Positions 45,687 through 57,112 of a stretch of DNA of 64,000 nt are shown here, in pieces (position 1 is the first letter of the stretch; each line of letters begins with the position of its first letter). The notes beneath the pieces were generated by a model. That model worked only from the letters and a program-made list of their open reading frames with translations. It did not search any database and was not told the DNA's origin. The translations under genes and the position numbers were made by a program. Origin of the DNA: Protea cynaroides (Eukaryota > Streptophyta > Magnoliopsida > Proteales > Proteaceae); the NCBI GenBank assembly GCA_028583415.1, contig CM053276.1, forward strand, positions 59,625,510-59,689,509, given 5' to 3'.

Positions 45687-45834
45687 CAAAATCAAATGGT
45701 CAGTTTCCAGACCTTGATAATGGAATCACGTCAGCCATGACGTCAACAAAAGAATGGCACAGGTATTCTATGAACCTGTATCAAATCATAGTCAGGTACA
45801 TTACGAACATGTATCAAATCGTATTCAGGTATAT

Positions 45835-46869
45835 ACCATAAGTGACTCAGAATCTAAAACAATCACAGAGTAAGTAATGCGGAAAATGAAATTTGAATAA
45901 AACTGACCATAAAGACGGTATATGCAATATGCAAAATGAATTTATATATCATAAATTGAAAGTAAAATGCTGCAACAAGTTACAATCAGAAATGAAATAC
46001 AAGATGCAAGATGAAATTTGAACAGAGGAACTGCAAACTTACAGGACACTCTGAGAATGAATGAATTTGATACAATGCTTTGGGTTACAATCTTCTTCGA
46101 AGGTTGAACCTAATCTGGTTTACTAAAGGCTATTTGAGGACAAAAGGGTATGGCGAAGGAAGAGGAACACTCTTGGTGAAGCTTTGGCCTCCGGGGTGAG
46201 TAACTCTCTCTAACTTTTAATTTGTCTTCTAAATTGGCCTTCTGCTGAATGAGGAGAATGAAGTTCCAATTTTTAAACTTGAGGAGCCTTGGATTCCATC
46301 TCGGATGCTTTGCTTTGGATGCTTGAGTAGGAGACAAAATTGATTTCAATTTGTCTTTTCTTTTGCCTTCTTTTGATAATTGATGCTACTTTTGACTTCT
46401 TTTGGAAAGAGATGCTTTCTTTTGAAAAATGAAGGAGAAATAATTCCCTTTTGACTAGATTTTGAAGATATCTCCATTACTTTTGCTTTGATAATTTGCT
46501 ACCGTGAATCATGGGAGGGAAACTTTAGGAGTCTTCTAGAACCGCACCGAGGCATTCCACATGTCCGAGGACATTATTTTTTCCTTTGGTTTGGTTCAGA
46601 GTTTGTATTGTATTAGTATGGGCCCGGTATTGGTTTGACTATCTATACTAAGATAGTGACAGAATACGTTTGGATAAGGTTAAGTATTATACCCGAATAC
46701 GATTTGATACAGGTTCTTAATATAGCTGAATACGATTTCATTCAGGTTCGTAATGTACCTGACTATAATTTGATACAGGTTCATAGAATACCTATGCCAT
46801 TCTTTTGTTGATGTCATGGCTGACGTGATTCCATTATCAAGGTCTGGAAACTGACCATTTGATTTTTCT
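45835..46869 (-). promoter_or_regulatory. Viral intergenic (common) region, segment 1 copy B
   Basis: About 1 kb without genes, nearly the same as 52297-53330. It contains on the minus strand TATATAAA (45941-45948), a candidate core promoter for the viral pregenomic RNA. On the right is a TGACG-containing pair (GATGTCATGGCTGACGTGAT, 46813-46832) that resembles an as-1-type element. Repeated GATACAGGTTC/GTACCTGA motifs lie at 46700-46790. It ends at ATACCA (45833-45838), the edge of a primer site. Promoter function is inference. Confidence 0.5.
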
Positions 46870-47826
46870 ATCCTTCCATCATGTTGTCAATATTCAAATC
46901 ACCAATAGTGTCGAAGGAATAGGAAGACCCAATTGGTGACCCTTGGATTGAAGAAATTTGGAAATCTAGATCATTGTCACTGTCTCAATAATTTCATTTA
47001 AATTTTTCTTCATTTTGATCAAGTAATCGTGTCACAGCCAGACTGGCGTTGATATGATTATTGTTGATTGCCTGGGCGATTTGAGAAGCTTTTGCTGTTT
47101 TGTAGGAGCGATGATGACCGTCCTCCGTCTTTCGGCAATGACTTAGCCTTTGCAGGAGAATACTTTGTTTTGAAAGTTGTATATGCTTGTTGTTCGGATC
47201 TCTTTGATGTTGGTTAGGGTTAAAGGATGTGTAATTGCTGGGAACACATCATCTGAATTTGGAATGATCCGAATGAAGTTTGTTGTTGGGATGAATTCCT
47301 GGTACTGCCCGTCATTGATCCATTCAGGTGGAATGGTGATAAATTTGAGACGAACCGGTCCATCAAGGAAGTCAAACCCTTTGATGGCATTTGTTAAGAA
47401 GTCTGGTAATCCACGCAGATCATCTAGACTGTGGGTCCATAAATTTTTTATTAAGCCTTGTTCATAAAGCCACAATTTTGATTTTTAGGGATGATTTGCA
47501 GAGATATTACATTGGTAAAACCCGGGTACACTATAGGGTACAAGGGTAATTGTTGGGTCCCAATGAATATTTGGATTTGAAAGGTTTTGATGGAAATCAA
47601 GCCAGGATTCTTCAGTTAGGTTTTGATGAAGATGGTAAGATTCATAATCAAAGGTTTGGTTTTGCTTGGTAAATGATGCAGCATTCTGATGCATAGTGGA
47701 TATGAAACCAGATTTGTTTGATTGGTTAAACTGGTACAGCAATTGGTTTAACATTTGGTGCTGGCCCGGTTCAAGGTTTTGATTGGTCCAGAAAATCGGA
47801 TAATTGTTTTGCGGTTTTTTTTGCAA
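46870..47826 (-). pseudogene. Viral segment 1 C-terminal ORF, copy B (broken)
   Basis: Homologue of the 319-codon ORF at 44727-45686, open in pieces: 47485-47826 and 47143-47475, with a TAA-type break between them (near 47485) and another after CKG near 47143. Most residues agree with copy A. Function unknown. Confidence 0.6.
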
Positions 47827-47871
47827 AAACTCTAGCCATAATGGATTTGATATGCCTTTACCACGAGTCGT

Positions 47872-48717
47872 TTACTGTGGGCTAGCCAAAACTTTAACCG
47901 GGTTTTGGTCCTTTTTGTCTCCATCTGAGATGGGAGAAATTTGTTTTTGATGCACATTTGATGATGATGCAGTGTCCTTTCCTGGAAAGAAAAGGAAAGT
48001 AACAGCTTGACCACATAGGTTAGTTGAAATTTCCAAATCAGAAACAGTAAATGGTTTAATGGAATTTAAAAATGGTTGCCCAAGAATGATCTCGATGTTG
48101 AGATTTTGAAGCAGAAAAAATGTCTGGGTAATTTGAAGATTTTGAATGCAAATTTTGACATTTGTTATTTTGGAATGCACATGCAATCTTGATCCATTAG
48201 CCTCGGAGAGCTGATTTGTTGTTGGTTCATGAAATTGTTTTGGGATAAGATGTTTTTGGATGCAATTCAACTGGGCACCTGTATCAACAAGAGCAGTAGA
48301 TTGCAGAACAAACATATTTGAGATAACTAATTTTGCTTGGATATACCAAGGGATATTTTTGATAGTATCAAAAAAATGATTTAAATTTTGCTGAACAATA
48401 TTTGAATTTGAAACACCATTTTGAATTTTGGTTTTGATATTTGAGATCTCTTGATAAAGAATTTTGATATCATTTTGGAGGTTTTGAGTTATTACCTCAA
48501 GATTTTGGATTTGAGAATTTGGTAAAGATTTTTCTTTTGTAAATTTTTGATAAATTTGGCTCAAATCATAATTTGGGGTTGGAATAAATTTCCTTTGAAA
48601 ATTTTGATTTAGATTTAGAGAAACTTGAAGCGATTCTAAATATCTTTGTTTTGACTCAATTGAATCCATTTGATCAAGAATATCAGAGAGATAGTTTGGG
48701 GTTTCTTGTCGAATCAT
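47872..48717 (-). pseudogene. Viral protease-like region, copy B (281 codons open)
   Basis: Begins with helix-forming segments (DQMDSIESKQRYLESLQVSL; DIKILYQEISNIKTKI). It reaches STALVDTGAQLNCIQKHLIP at about 48240-48305, the catalytic DTGA of a retropepsin, and later NIEIILGQPFLNSIKPF, the (I/L)LG-P-L block. The active-site residues appear conserved, but the frame ends in stops on both sides, so it is a part of a broken polyprotein. The enzyme would process the viral polyprotein. Confidence 0.7.
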
Positions 48718-48851
48718 GTTGACAATAGATTCTTCAGAAGTAGATTCCTCAAGATCATTGTCTTGACAATTATGACAAAATAAACCATCTGCACAAGTGC
48801 AGGAATTGATTTTGGGATTTGCTGATTCAGGGGTGTCTGAATCAATTTCAG

Positions 48852-49900
48852 CTAATGCTGCCAGAAGCTGGGTTTGGTGTCATCAGGCATAATTAAAGAA
48901 TTAACCTTTTTTGACACTTTGCAATATTTTGAGGAGTGACCAAATTTTCCACAGTCGAAACATATGATATTTTTGTATTTGTTATTAAATTTTGAAGGTT
49001 CAAACTTTTGATCGGTTTTGGGTTTGTTTTTATCGTTTTGATATTTGCTCTTGGATTTCTCAAGTTTTGAATCTTTGGAATGTTTGTGAGATTTTGGAGA
49101 GCGGATTGGTTCGAATCCAAATTGGGAGCAGAAACGTCCAAGCTCTTTTTTATATGATTTGTTTTCTTGACGAATTTGTTTTCGGAGTCTAATATCCATG
49201 CAGAGGGCTAAGCCTTCTTTATGGATGATGTTGATTAGATCTCCATATGTAAGGATCTCATAAGGGATATTACCCTCATGTTCATCCCGAATTTTGGATT
49301 TGATTTTCTCAGAGAATAACGTTGGTAATCCAGTGAGAAATTTTTCTTTCCAACAAGGAAATTGACATCTTTTCTTGTTAGGACTTTGGTCATGAAGGTA
49401 TCTTTGTACCATTTGAAATCATGTATTTTTTTGCATTTGAGATTTGAAAGTTGTTCAGAAGATCAATCTTTAAGACGACTCGGATCTCCTAGGAAAAATT
49501 TTGTTATGTTGAAGATGAGAGTGTTAACAACATCACATACAGGTTCACCAATCTCATCAAGAGTTGGGATACCATTTTGGACAAGGCGAATGGCTGAAAG
49601 TATCTCAATTTTTTGATTTGTGGTGAGGGTATAGTCCCACCATCCTTTGAGTTGGCTGGAGAAGCCTGAGACAATTATCTCAGCTATGGCTCGATCCGTA
49701 TATTCTTTGAGACGATAGGCATTGCTACCATCGTCATCTCTTGGAGTTTGTTGGTCAAATTGTAATCTGACATACCATCAATGTTCCATTCGTAAATGGT
49801 TCTACTGGTATAGGTGGCTTGAGTGTTATGACCTCTTTCTTCAATTTGAACGTCATGGTTGAGTGTTATAACCTCTTTCTTCAATTTGAAGGTCATGGAA
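48852..49900 (-). pseudogene. Viral coat protein with intact zinc knuckle, copy B (frame-shifted)
   Basis: The open piece 48852-49412 (186 codons) carries EKFLTGLPTLFSEKIKSKIR, a basic Lys-rich stretch and an intact CX2CX4HX4C knuckle (CFDCGKFGHSSKYC, about 48920-48962). Upstream, in other frames, the coat start YEWNIDGMSDYNL (about 49740-49810) and GWWDYTLTT-like sequence are seen. A local duplication of about 52 bases at 49810-49910 (GTTATGACCTCTTTCTTCAA / GTTATAACCTCTTTCTTCAA) breaks it further. Confidence 0.72.
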
Positions 49901-49915
49901 CATTGGCCTTGGGTA
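49810..49915. repeat. Short tandem duplication in coat protein copy B
   Basis: The segment TTGAGTGTTATRACCTCTTTCTTCAATTTGAA...GTCATGG occurs twice in a row (about 49818-49857 and 49858-49897). Copy A has a single copy, so the duplication arose in this copy. Confidence 0.85.
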
Positions 49916-50062
49916 ATAATTTTGGATATTTTAGTAATTTATTTGGAGTTGTGAGACAACTTTTGGTTCTATTTGTTCCTCAGTAGAGGTTTAAGAGAAA
50001 CCTGAAAGAGATTCTGTGTCAATAATATTTAAATTATGACTCTCTTCATAAAAAATTTGGAT

Positions 50063-51140
50063 TTAATTTGATGGTGTGTCAGGCACAACCAAAGATTTGA
50101 GTTTTTGATCTATTTGTTTGAGAAGCTCACTTTTATCAATTTGATTAAGCAACTCCATTTGGCTAAATTCCCTAAGGGATTTTTTGGATAGGGAAAAAGG
50201 AGTGAATAATGGTTTGGAAGATGTACTGGGGACATCTACAGGGACATTTTGAAGAGTATTCTCCAATCGATTCAATTGAAAACCAATGGTTTGGAGATAC
50301 TGATTTGTATAATTTGATTGTTCAATTAATTTTTTAGATCCTTTAGAAACATCTTCTATGCTTTTGAAAGGAGCAGCTTTGATTTTCATATTTTTCATTT
50401 GTAGCAAAATGATCGCTAAGGGAGGATGGATAGACTCCACAATTTTGTTATCACAAGTTTTTCAAGTACAATGTTTTGAGATGTTATGTTGATTGTTTTA
50501 AACGAATATAAAATATCCTTTGTGGTAGTATAACATTCTAAATAAATATAAAATGAAATATTCATTTCATAATTATTCATATGTTTTTTGTTGATTATTT
50601 GGAGAAAAATGGGAAAAGAACCATTCTCTTTTGTTTTGATTTTGAGGAAGATCAAAATCAACCCTAAGTTTTGGTATGTCTATTTGGAAAGCTTTTTGGA
50701 TTTGGATTATTTGGATTTGATGATACATATCATCATCATTTGATTTAGGTAATATTTCTGACACGTTGGGGATCCAGGTGGAGATTCTGGATTTTGAGTC
50801 TAAACTCCTTTGATAATGTTGTTTTTGGTATGGGTTTCGGATAACTGGATTTGTTTTAAGGCTTTGAGAAGCCGTTGGTTTTCCTGATAGAGATCAAACA
50901 TTTTGTTTTGGTTTTCCAAGTGGAGACTTGGAAGATCCGAGCAAGAAGACCTGCTTAGTTGGAAGGATTTGGTAGATTTTTGGTTGGAGAGGTATTGCTC
51001 CAAGTTTTGAGGAATTTTTGGGCTAATTTGTTTTGAAACAGTTCTTATCAAATGTGATAGAAACCTATCCATCATTTTGTTGGGAAATAGATTTGATGTT
51101 TTTGTTTGGTTCCATTTGGGGTGGAGGAATTTGATATTGT
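50063..51140 (-). pseudogene. Viral central region, copy B
   Basis: Open pieces 50063-50440, 50416-50661, 50573-50764 and 50800-51225 correspond to 41394-42553 of copy A, in the same order, with different breaks. They include a helix-forming DLYQENQRLLKALKQIQL and the FQIDIPKLRVDFDLP block. Function not assigned. Confidence 0.55.
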
Positions 51141-51145
51141 AATTT

Positions 51146-51872
51146 CTACTTTTCTGAAAAAATAACATCCTTCCATTGGATGGTTTTGAGCAGAATAGTC
51201 CTTGATTGAGAACAATCTGTTTCAAAAAATGTTGTGTAGCCTTTTGGTGTCTTTTTCAAACTTTGAGGTGGTTCCATTGATTTTGATATGGCTTTGTATT
51301 GGATCCTATGGATAATAGCTATAGGGATTGACCCTAGTTTCATTCTATATACATACATTTTTATATTGATTTTGAGGGCATCTTTGAGATTTGGATCATA
51401 TAGTGGTAATGTTATATCCGGGTAACAATTAAAGTACACCAATCCACTACATAAATTTGTTTCTATGATTCCTAATAATGAATCATCAAAATCAAAGAAT
51501 CTTTGATCTCGCAAGGCAAGGATCATTGAAGTGTTTAATCCTTCCCTATGGAGGAGTTTGATGGCTACCTGAATAAGGCCTACGTGAATATAGGCAAATT
51601 CAGACATAAGTTTGATTTAGGATTTTGGATTTAACAATTGAATCTCTAACGAATCAAAAGAAAAATTGATAGTTTGTTCGATGGTTTTAGCAGTTTTTTG
51701 CACCTACCAATGTTGTTTGTATATTTCTTTTGTAGGAACTCTTGGTAAAGACCAATTTGAGAGATTATAATCTCCAATTTGTTCATCTTCATATACAATA
51801 TTACTACTGGATGATGTAGGTTCATCATCATTTATAGATCGTAGCGACATCGACCTTGAAAATCGTCGCATA
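51146..51872 (-). pseudogene. Viral movement protein, copy B (nearly open C-terminal part)
   Basis: An ATG near 51870 opens a Ser-rich, acidic N-terminus (SRSMSLRSINDDEPTSSSS, VYEDEQIGDYNLSNWSLP) that is interrupted by a stop near 51712 and a frameshift. 51146-51607 is then open for 153 codons with LALRDQRFFDFDDSLLGIIE, NLCSGLVYFNCYPDITLPLY and IAIIHRIQYKAISKSM, the movement-protein core of Caulimoviridae. It is the better preserved of the two copies. Confidence 0.8.
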
Positions 51873-52283
51873 TTGGGGATAGTGAAATATATTTTGAAAT
51901 TATAAATATATTAAAATATATTTTAAATATGTAAATATATAGAAATATATTTTAAAAATATAAATATATAAAAATATATTTTGTAAATGTGCTACTCTTA
52001 CCCACTGTACTCCGGATAACAACCAGGTCTGGACCAAAAAGAGGCATGTCCGTGACTCGTCGGGACTTACACTCACTTCTGCCCTATGCATGGCCTTATC
52101 CTTAACCAATCTGTCCCCTGTATGCTACCGAGGTGGGATTTATGCAAGACAGAAGCAAAATATAAACATATATTGACACAGATAAAATATAAACATATAT
52201 TGACACAAGTAAAATATAAACATATATCGACACAAGCAAAATATAAATATACACCCAATACTCGCCTATTTTTTCAGGCAAAT
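51873..52283 (-). other. Viral leader, segment 1
   Basis: AT-rich repeats (51890-51985, TATTTTAAAATATAAATATA), then a conserved block (51990-52140, with GTGCTACTCTTACCCACTGT) and the 27-base repeats (52144-52255). The same three parts occur in segment 2 at 58260-58640. Deleted from copy A except for the repeats. Confidence 0.75.
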
Positions 52284-52296
52284 GGCTCTGATACCA
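52284..52296 (-). other. Viral tRNA-Met primer-binding site (junction of segments 2 and 1)
   Basis: GGCTCTGATACCA on the plus strand, TGGTATCAGAGCC on the minus strand, a perfect initiator-Met tRNA site where pararetroviral minus-strand DNA synthesis starts. It joins the two units without extra bases. Confidence 0.85.
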
Positions 52297-53400
52297 TAAG
52301 TGACTCAGGATCCAAAACAATCATAGAATAAGTAATGCGAAAAATGAAATTTGAATAAAATCGACCATAAAGGCGGTATATGTAATATGCAAAATGAATT
52401 TATATATCATAAACTGAAAGTAAAATGTTGCAACAAGTTACAATCCGAAATGAAATACAAGATGCAAGATGAAATTTGAACAGAGGAACTGCAAACTTAC
52501 AAGACACTTTGACAATAAATGAATTTGATACAATGCTTTGGGTTACAATCTTCTTTGAAAGTTGAACCTAATTTGGTATGCTAAAGGCTATTTGAGGACA
52601 TAAGGGTATGGCGAAGGAAGAGGAACACTCTTGGTGAAGCTTTGGCCTCCGAGGTGAGTAACTCTCTCTAACTTCTAATTTGTCTTCTGAACTGGCCTTC
52701 TACCGAATGAGGAGAATGAAACTTCAATTTTTGAGGAGCCTTGGATCCCATCTCAGATGCTTTGCTTTGGATGCTTGAGTGGGAGACAAAATTGATTTCA
52801 ATTTGCCTTTTCTTTTGCTTTCTTTTGATAAATGATGCTGCTTTTGACTTCTTTTGGAAGGAGGTGCTTTCTTTTGATAAGTAAAGGAGAAATAATTTTC
52901 TTTTGACTAGATTTTGAAGATATCTCCGTTACTTTTGCTTTGATAATTTACTATCGTGAATTATGGGAGAAAAACTTTGGGAGTCTTCTAGAACCGCACC
53001 GAGGCATTTCACATGTCCGAGGACACTGTTTTTCCCTTTGGTTTGGTTCAGAGTTTGTACCGTATTAGTATGGGCCCGGTAGTAGCTTGACTATCTAGTG
53101 AGATAGTGATAGAATACGTTTGGATACGGTTACGTATTACAACCGACCATCTATGCTGAGATAGTAACAAAATACATATGGATACGGTTATGTATTAGAA
53201 CCGAATATTTTTGATACAGGTAGTATTATACCTGAGTACGATTTGATACAGGTTCATAATATACCTGACTATGATTATACCTGTGCCATTCTTTTAATGT
53301 CGTCATGGCTAACGTTTTGTAGTCTTTTTGACAAAGACTCAGCCGTGTAACGGATTTGATGGATCTTTACCACAAGCCGTTTGTTGTGGACTAGCCAAGA
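52297..53400 (-). promoter_or_regulatory. Viral intergenic (common) region, segment 2
   Basis: Matches 45839-46869 over nearly its whole length, with a minus-strand TATATAAA at 52399-52406. No gene. It belongs by position to the 3' end of the segment 2 unit, so the shared sequence links the two segments as a common region. Promoter function is inference. Confidence 0.5.
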
Positions 53401-53520
53401 CTTTAATCGGGTCTTGGTCCGTTGTGTCCATATTGGGTCTTAGTGATCATTCGTGGGTCCCTTTTTGGGATCCCCTTTTGTTGCGGCTTGATCGATGCCT
53501 TTGAGTAACAAATTGCTGGG

Positions 53521-54750
53521 CTATTCTTCAAGCCCAGGAAATGCATCTGGATCCGAATCCAGGGCATAAGGATCTTGAGCAAATTGTTCTTGTGACAAAT
53601 GAAAGGATCCATGGGCTGAGTGGGCTGAGCCTGTTGATTCTTTATCTGTACTATTTGGTTGATGATGTAATTGGGCCAATTGGGCTTCAATTTCTGTCTG
53701 TTTGGCTTTGAGGATTTGGTATGTTGTTGATGACACCTATTGAGCTTTGATTGCTGTATTTGCTGCTTCAATGCCAGTTAAGGCTTTGATAATGACTTCT
53801 TTTGTACAAAATTTTGTATCACAATTTGCCCACCATTTGACATGAAAAGCTCTGATGGGCATTGGTATTTGAAAGTCTTAGAAATGTTTGATAATTTGAT
53901 GATAATCCCAATACATGATCCAAGTCAAATGGCAAGTGATAAAGTATCGGAGTAATGGTGGTTGGGATGCAATTGGAGTTGCCTGAGTACAGAAGTACTG
54001 GTAAAGGCTTTGAAGTTGCTCAGAAAGGATTTCTTGAATGGGGCCAAAAATATGCCACCATATAGAAAACCAGGCTGGTAATTTGCTTTGGAATTTGTGG
54101 TCAAAGTTGAAGAACCACGAATGTTTGTTTGTTGCATTTTGATATAAGAATACACGGTGCTACGCATCAATATAATCAAAATAATAATATTATGGAGGTT
54201 GATAATTTTGAGAGAAGGATTTGGTGGTCAGAGGGTGTTGAGACCAATCCTCAATGTTGATGATTTTGTAGATGATAACTGTGGAATGGGTTACCAATCC
54301 AGGTTTGGTTTTGTCAAAATGTTGTTTGATTGATACAGAATCTCTATCTATGAGAATGAACTCATAAAATTCTTGGGTTTTGGCTGGAGAATGGCTATAC
54401 AAATGCCAATCTTTGTAAAAATGTTTTTGAGCAATTTGGAAGGAATTATTGCATCCTCTAATATTTGGTTCATCTAGAGGAACAAGTTCCTCATAAAGAT
54501 CTTTGGTGATGTATTGAGGTCGGTTGACCGATGATTTTGGGGAAAGTGGTTTGTTTACCGACTTATCGGTAGATCTTGTGATGGAATGAGTGATTTGAGT
54601 GTCAGGGACAATTTGAGTGGATCCACGAACCACGATTTGGTTGTATTGGGTCCCTGGTTGGACATTTGAAGTAGTGCTTGGGGGATTTTTGGCATAATCT
54701 GCTTTTGATTTTGATATGGATTTTAGTGGTGGTTCCCTTGGAGGAGCCAT
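53521..54750 (-). pseudogene. Viral segment 2 second ORF (downstream of RNase H), broken
   Basis: An ATG at 54750 opens 186 codons: a basic, Ser/Pro-rich N-terminus (MAPPREPPLKSISKSKADYA), then EELVPLDEPNIRGCNNSFQI and EFYEFILIDRDSVSIKQHF. After a stop at about 54190 the frame continues in pieces (53925-54179; 53521-53736, a Gln/Ser-rich tail ending DPDAFPGLEE). Position just after RNase H suggests a separate accessory or transactivator-type protein, but I see no family match. Confidence 0.5.
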
Positions 54751-54769
54751 GGTGGCGGAGATTTCTTTG

Positions 54770-55990
54770 GGGCTTAATTCTTGAAGGAATTCACGAGTGA
54801 GAAAATTAGGAATGGAATTTGATTCTCCTTTGATATATGCAATGTCAAAATCAAAATTTGACAGTAATGCTTGCCAACGTGCAAAAATTTATTTTGATGC
54901 AATGTTTTGAACATCATTTTGTAAAATATGTTTTGCAGCACTGCAATCTACTCAAATGAGAAACCTTTTATTGAGTAAATCACTTTGGAATTTTTGTATG
55001 CGAAGTACAATCGATAAAACTTCTTTTTTTATTGTACTATAATTTTGTTGAGCCTGGTTCTAGACTCCTGAGGCAAACTGGACTAACTATTCTTTGTCAT
55101 CCAAAACCTGTTTGAGTATTCCCCCATACCCTACATCAGACGCATTGGTTTCAATACTTTTGGGTAAATCCAGGTTTGCCAAATTGAGGCAAGGGATTTC
55201 TGTAACTAATCTTTTGATATTTTGAATAGCTTTGGTATGGTCATCAGACCAAGGTTTTGGTTGTTTCTTGAGCCTTTGAAACAAAGGTGCACAAACTTCC
55301 TAGAAACCTTTGTAGTTGGATTTTGTCATAAATTTGGTCTGAAAATTTGTCAGCAAAGCTAATGGATCTTTCGATCGGGATGATTTGACTTTGATAAATG
55401 TAATGTCCTTAAAATCGGACTTTGGTGAGGAAAAGTTCTATTTTCTTTTGGGATAGAACTAGACCACTTGATTTGATGACCTTAAAAAAGGTTTTGAGAT
55501 GTTTGAAATGTTGTTCAATAGAATTTGAAAAGACTAAAACATCAACTATATAGACAATGGTAAAGTCATAAGGGTTAAGAATGTCATTCATGACATTTTG
55601 AAATTCACTTGGGGCATTTTTGAGTCCAAATGGCATTACGTTCCATTCGTAATGGCCAAAAGGGGTTGTGAAACCTGTTTTGTACCGATCCGAGGAATGA
55701 ATCTGAATCTGCCAGAATCCAGGCTTCATATCAAATTTTGAAAATATTTTGCCTTGTTGTAATATTTGTAAAAGATCTTTTTTGTTTGGAATCGGATATC
55801 AAATCCATTGAAGGGCTTGATTTAGGGGTTTGTAATTAATTACAAGCCTAGGGGTTCCTCTCTCGAGTTCAACATTTTTTTGACATAAAAAGCTGCACAA
55901 CTCCATGGGGATTGGTAGGACTAATTAATTTTTTGTTTAAAATATCATTAATCTCTTTTTTACAGGTTTGTTGTTGCTCTTGGTTCATTT
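54770..55990 (-). pseudogene. Viral reverse transcriptase and RNase H (broken)
   Basis: The RT starts near KKEINDILNKKLISPTNPHG (about 55925-55985) and, after frameshifts, is open at 55409-55729 with MKPGFWQIQIHSSDRYKTGF, TTPFGHYEWNVMPFGLKNAP, SEFQNVMNDIL and the active-site block YIVDVLVFS, where the first Asp of YIDD-type motifs is Val. RNase H follows at 55087-55284 (KPWSDDHTKAIQNIKRLV, SIETNASDVGYGGIL) and beyond in broken frames to about 54770. This is the Caulimoviridae RT-RNase H order. Absence of integrase separates it from LTR elements. Confidence 0.85.
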
Positions 55991-56339
55991 GGATGGGCCG
56001 AGTTTTTATAGGAATTTATGATTCCGAAAAGTCTTTTTCATAGGGGAGTTTGACCATGTGCTTTTGGCGAAACCAAAAAGCATCAGGGAATTCTGAGCAA
56101 AGTTCTTGCTCAAATTGTTGTCTTAACATTTTGATTTAATTTTGAAATGAGGACTGTTTGAGTCGTTCCTCAATATGTTTGTAACTGAGTTCTTGTTGTA
56201 AAAACTCAAGATGGTTTTCTTTGTTTTTAATTGATCGATTTGGGTGATTTAAGGGTTTTGATGTTTGGTTTAATGACCGAATTTGTTTGTCGGGTCAAAT
56301 AAACTTAAATATAATTTGTTGGCCAAAGGCTTTTGTTTT

Positions 56340-56640
56340 GATTCCTTTATTTGTTACAGAAAAGGGTTTGATTTGATCTAAGAATGGTTATCCTAGGATT
56401 ACATCTGTGTTTAAGTCCTTAACTAGACAAAATTTCAGGTTAAGACAAAAACCTTTGTTGCAGATGTGGACATTTGATCATTTGTAATCAACCTGGAGGA
56501 AGGTACCATTTGCTCCAGTGAGTTTTTGGAACATCTTTTCAAAGAATTAGGTAGGAACCAATCTTTCTTTAAGACAATTTAGTTGAGCGTCTGAATCAAT
56601 CAAGGCATAAGTTTTGATTTTGAAAACATCAGATATGACT
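56340..56640 (-). pseudogene. Viral aspartic protease-like remnant, segment 2
   Basis: The minus strand reads YALIDSDAQLNCLKERLVPT (about 56550-56610), matching the segment 1 block with DTGA changed to DSDA, and about 200 bases later LNTDVILG then PFLDQIKPFSV, broken by a stop. The protease would release RT from the polyprotein. Confidence 0.6.
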
Positions 56641-57112
56641 AACCTGATAGTGATATACCATGATTGCCAAATGGGTTTATGAATAGTTTTGATTTATGGC
56701 TTTTCCTTTTGATTAGGTTTAGATGTTGAACCTTTTAATTTTGAAATCTCAAATTTGATTTGTTTAATTTCTTTTTAGAGATTTTGCGTAGTACTTTCAA
56801 ATTTTGGGGAATCAGAAGATGAATTCTGATTTTGAGTTTGTTCACCTATTTGATCTCTATTTTGATGGCTTGATGTGATCATGCCAATTTGGGAGAAATT
56901 TTGGATTAAATTTAAATTTTCTTTGTAGTTTTTCCTGCGCCATTGTTTGAAAGTATTATATTGAGTGGGAGTTGCAAAATCTTTTCAAGAGATTGCGTTT
57001 GAGACCAGATCTTGGCCATTTGTGAGGAATCTTTTGTTCAGGGGTTATCCTGAAAGATTTGATTTTGAGTTTGATCTTTTATGTGTTTGATTTATAGGAA
57101 TAATCTTAGATT

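Larger units (their letters stand above)
40686..45834 (+). mobile_element. Viral segment 1, copy A (partial, plus strand)
   Basis: Begins at TGGTATCAAAGC (40686-40697, primer site with one change), then TTTGCCTGAAAAAATAGGC and 27-base leader repeats (40729-40830). It runs through movement protein, central ORFs, coat protein, protease-like and C-terminal ORFs, and ends in the 3' noncoding region at about 45834, where it meets copy B in opposite orientation. Compared with copy B it lacks about 400 bases of leader and the movement-protein start (junction near 40830). No RT or RNase H is visible. Confidence 0.8.
45839..52296 (-). mobile_element. Viral segment 1, copy B (full unit, minus strand)
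   Basis: Runs from the primer site TGGTATCAGAGCC (52284-52296) to the next primer-site edge at 45838, 6458 bases, so it is one complete circle-length unit opened at the primer site. Order on the minus strand: leader, movement protein, central region, coat protein, protease-like region, C-terminal ORF, intergenic region. No RT or RNase H block is found. Copies A and B are tail to tail. Confidence 0.78.

Noticed and set aside
47177..47467. A 96-codon plus-strand frame
   Set aside because: Antisense to the viral C-terminal ORF of copy B; no own content.
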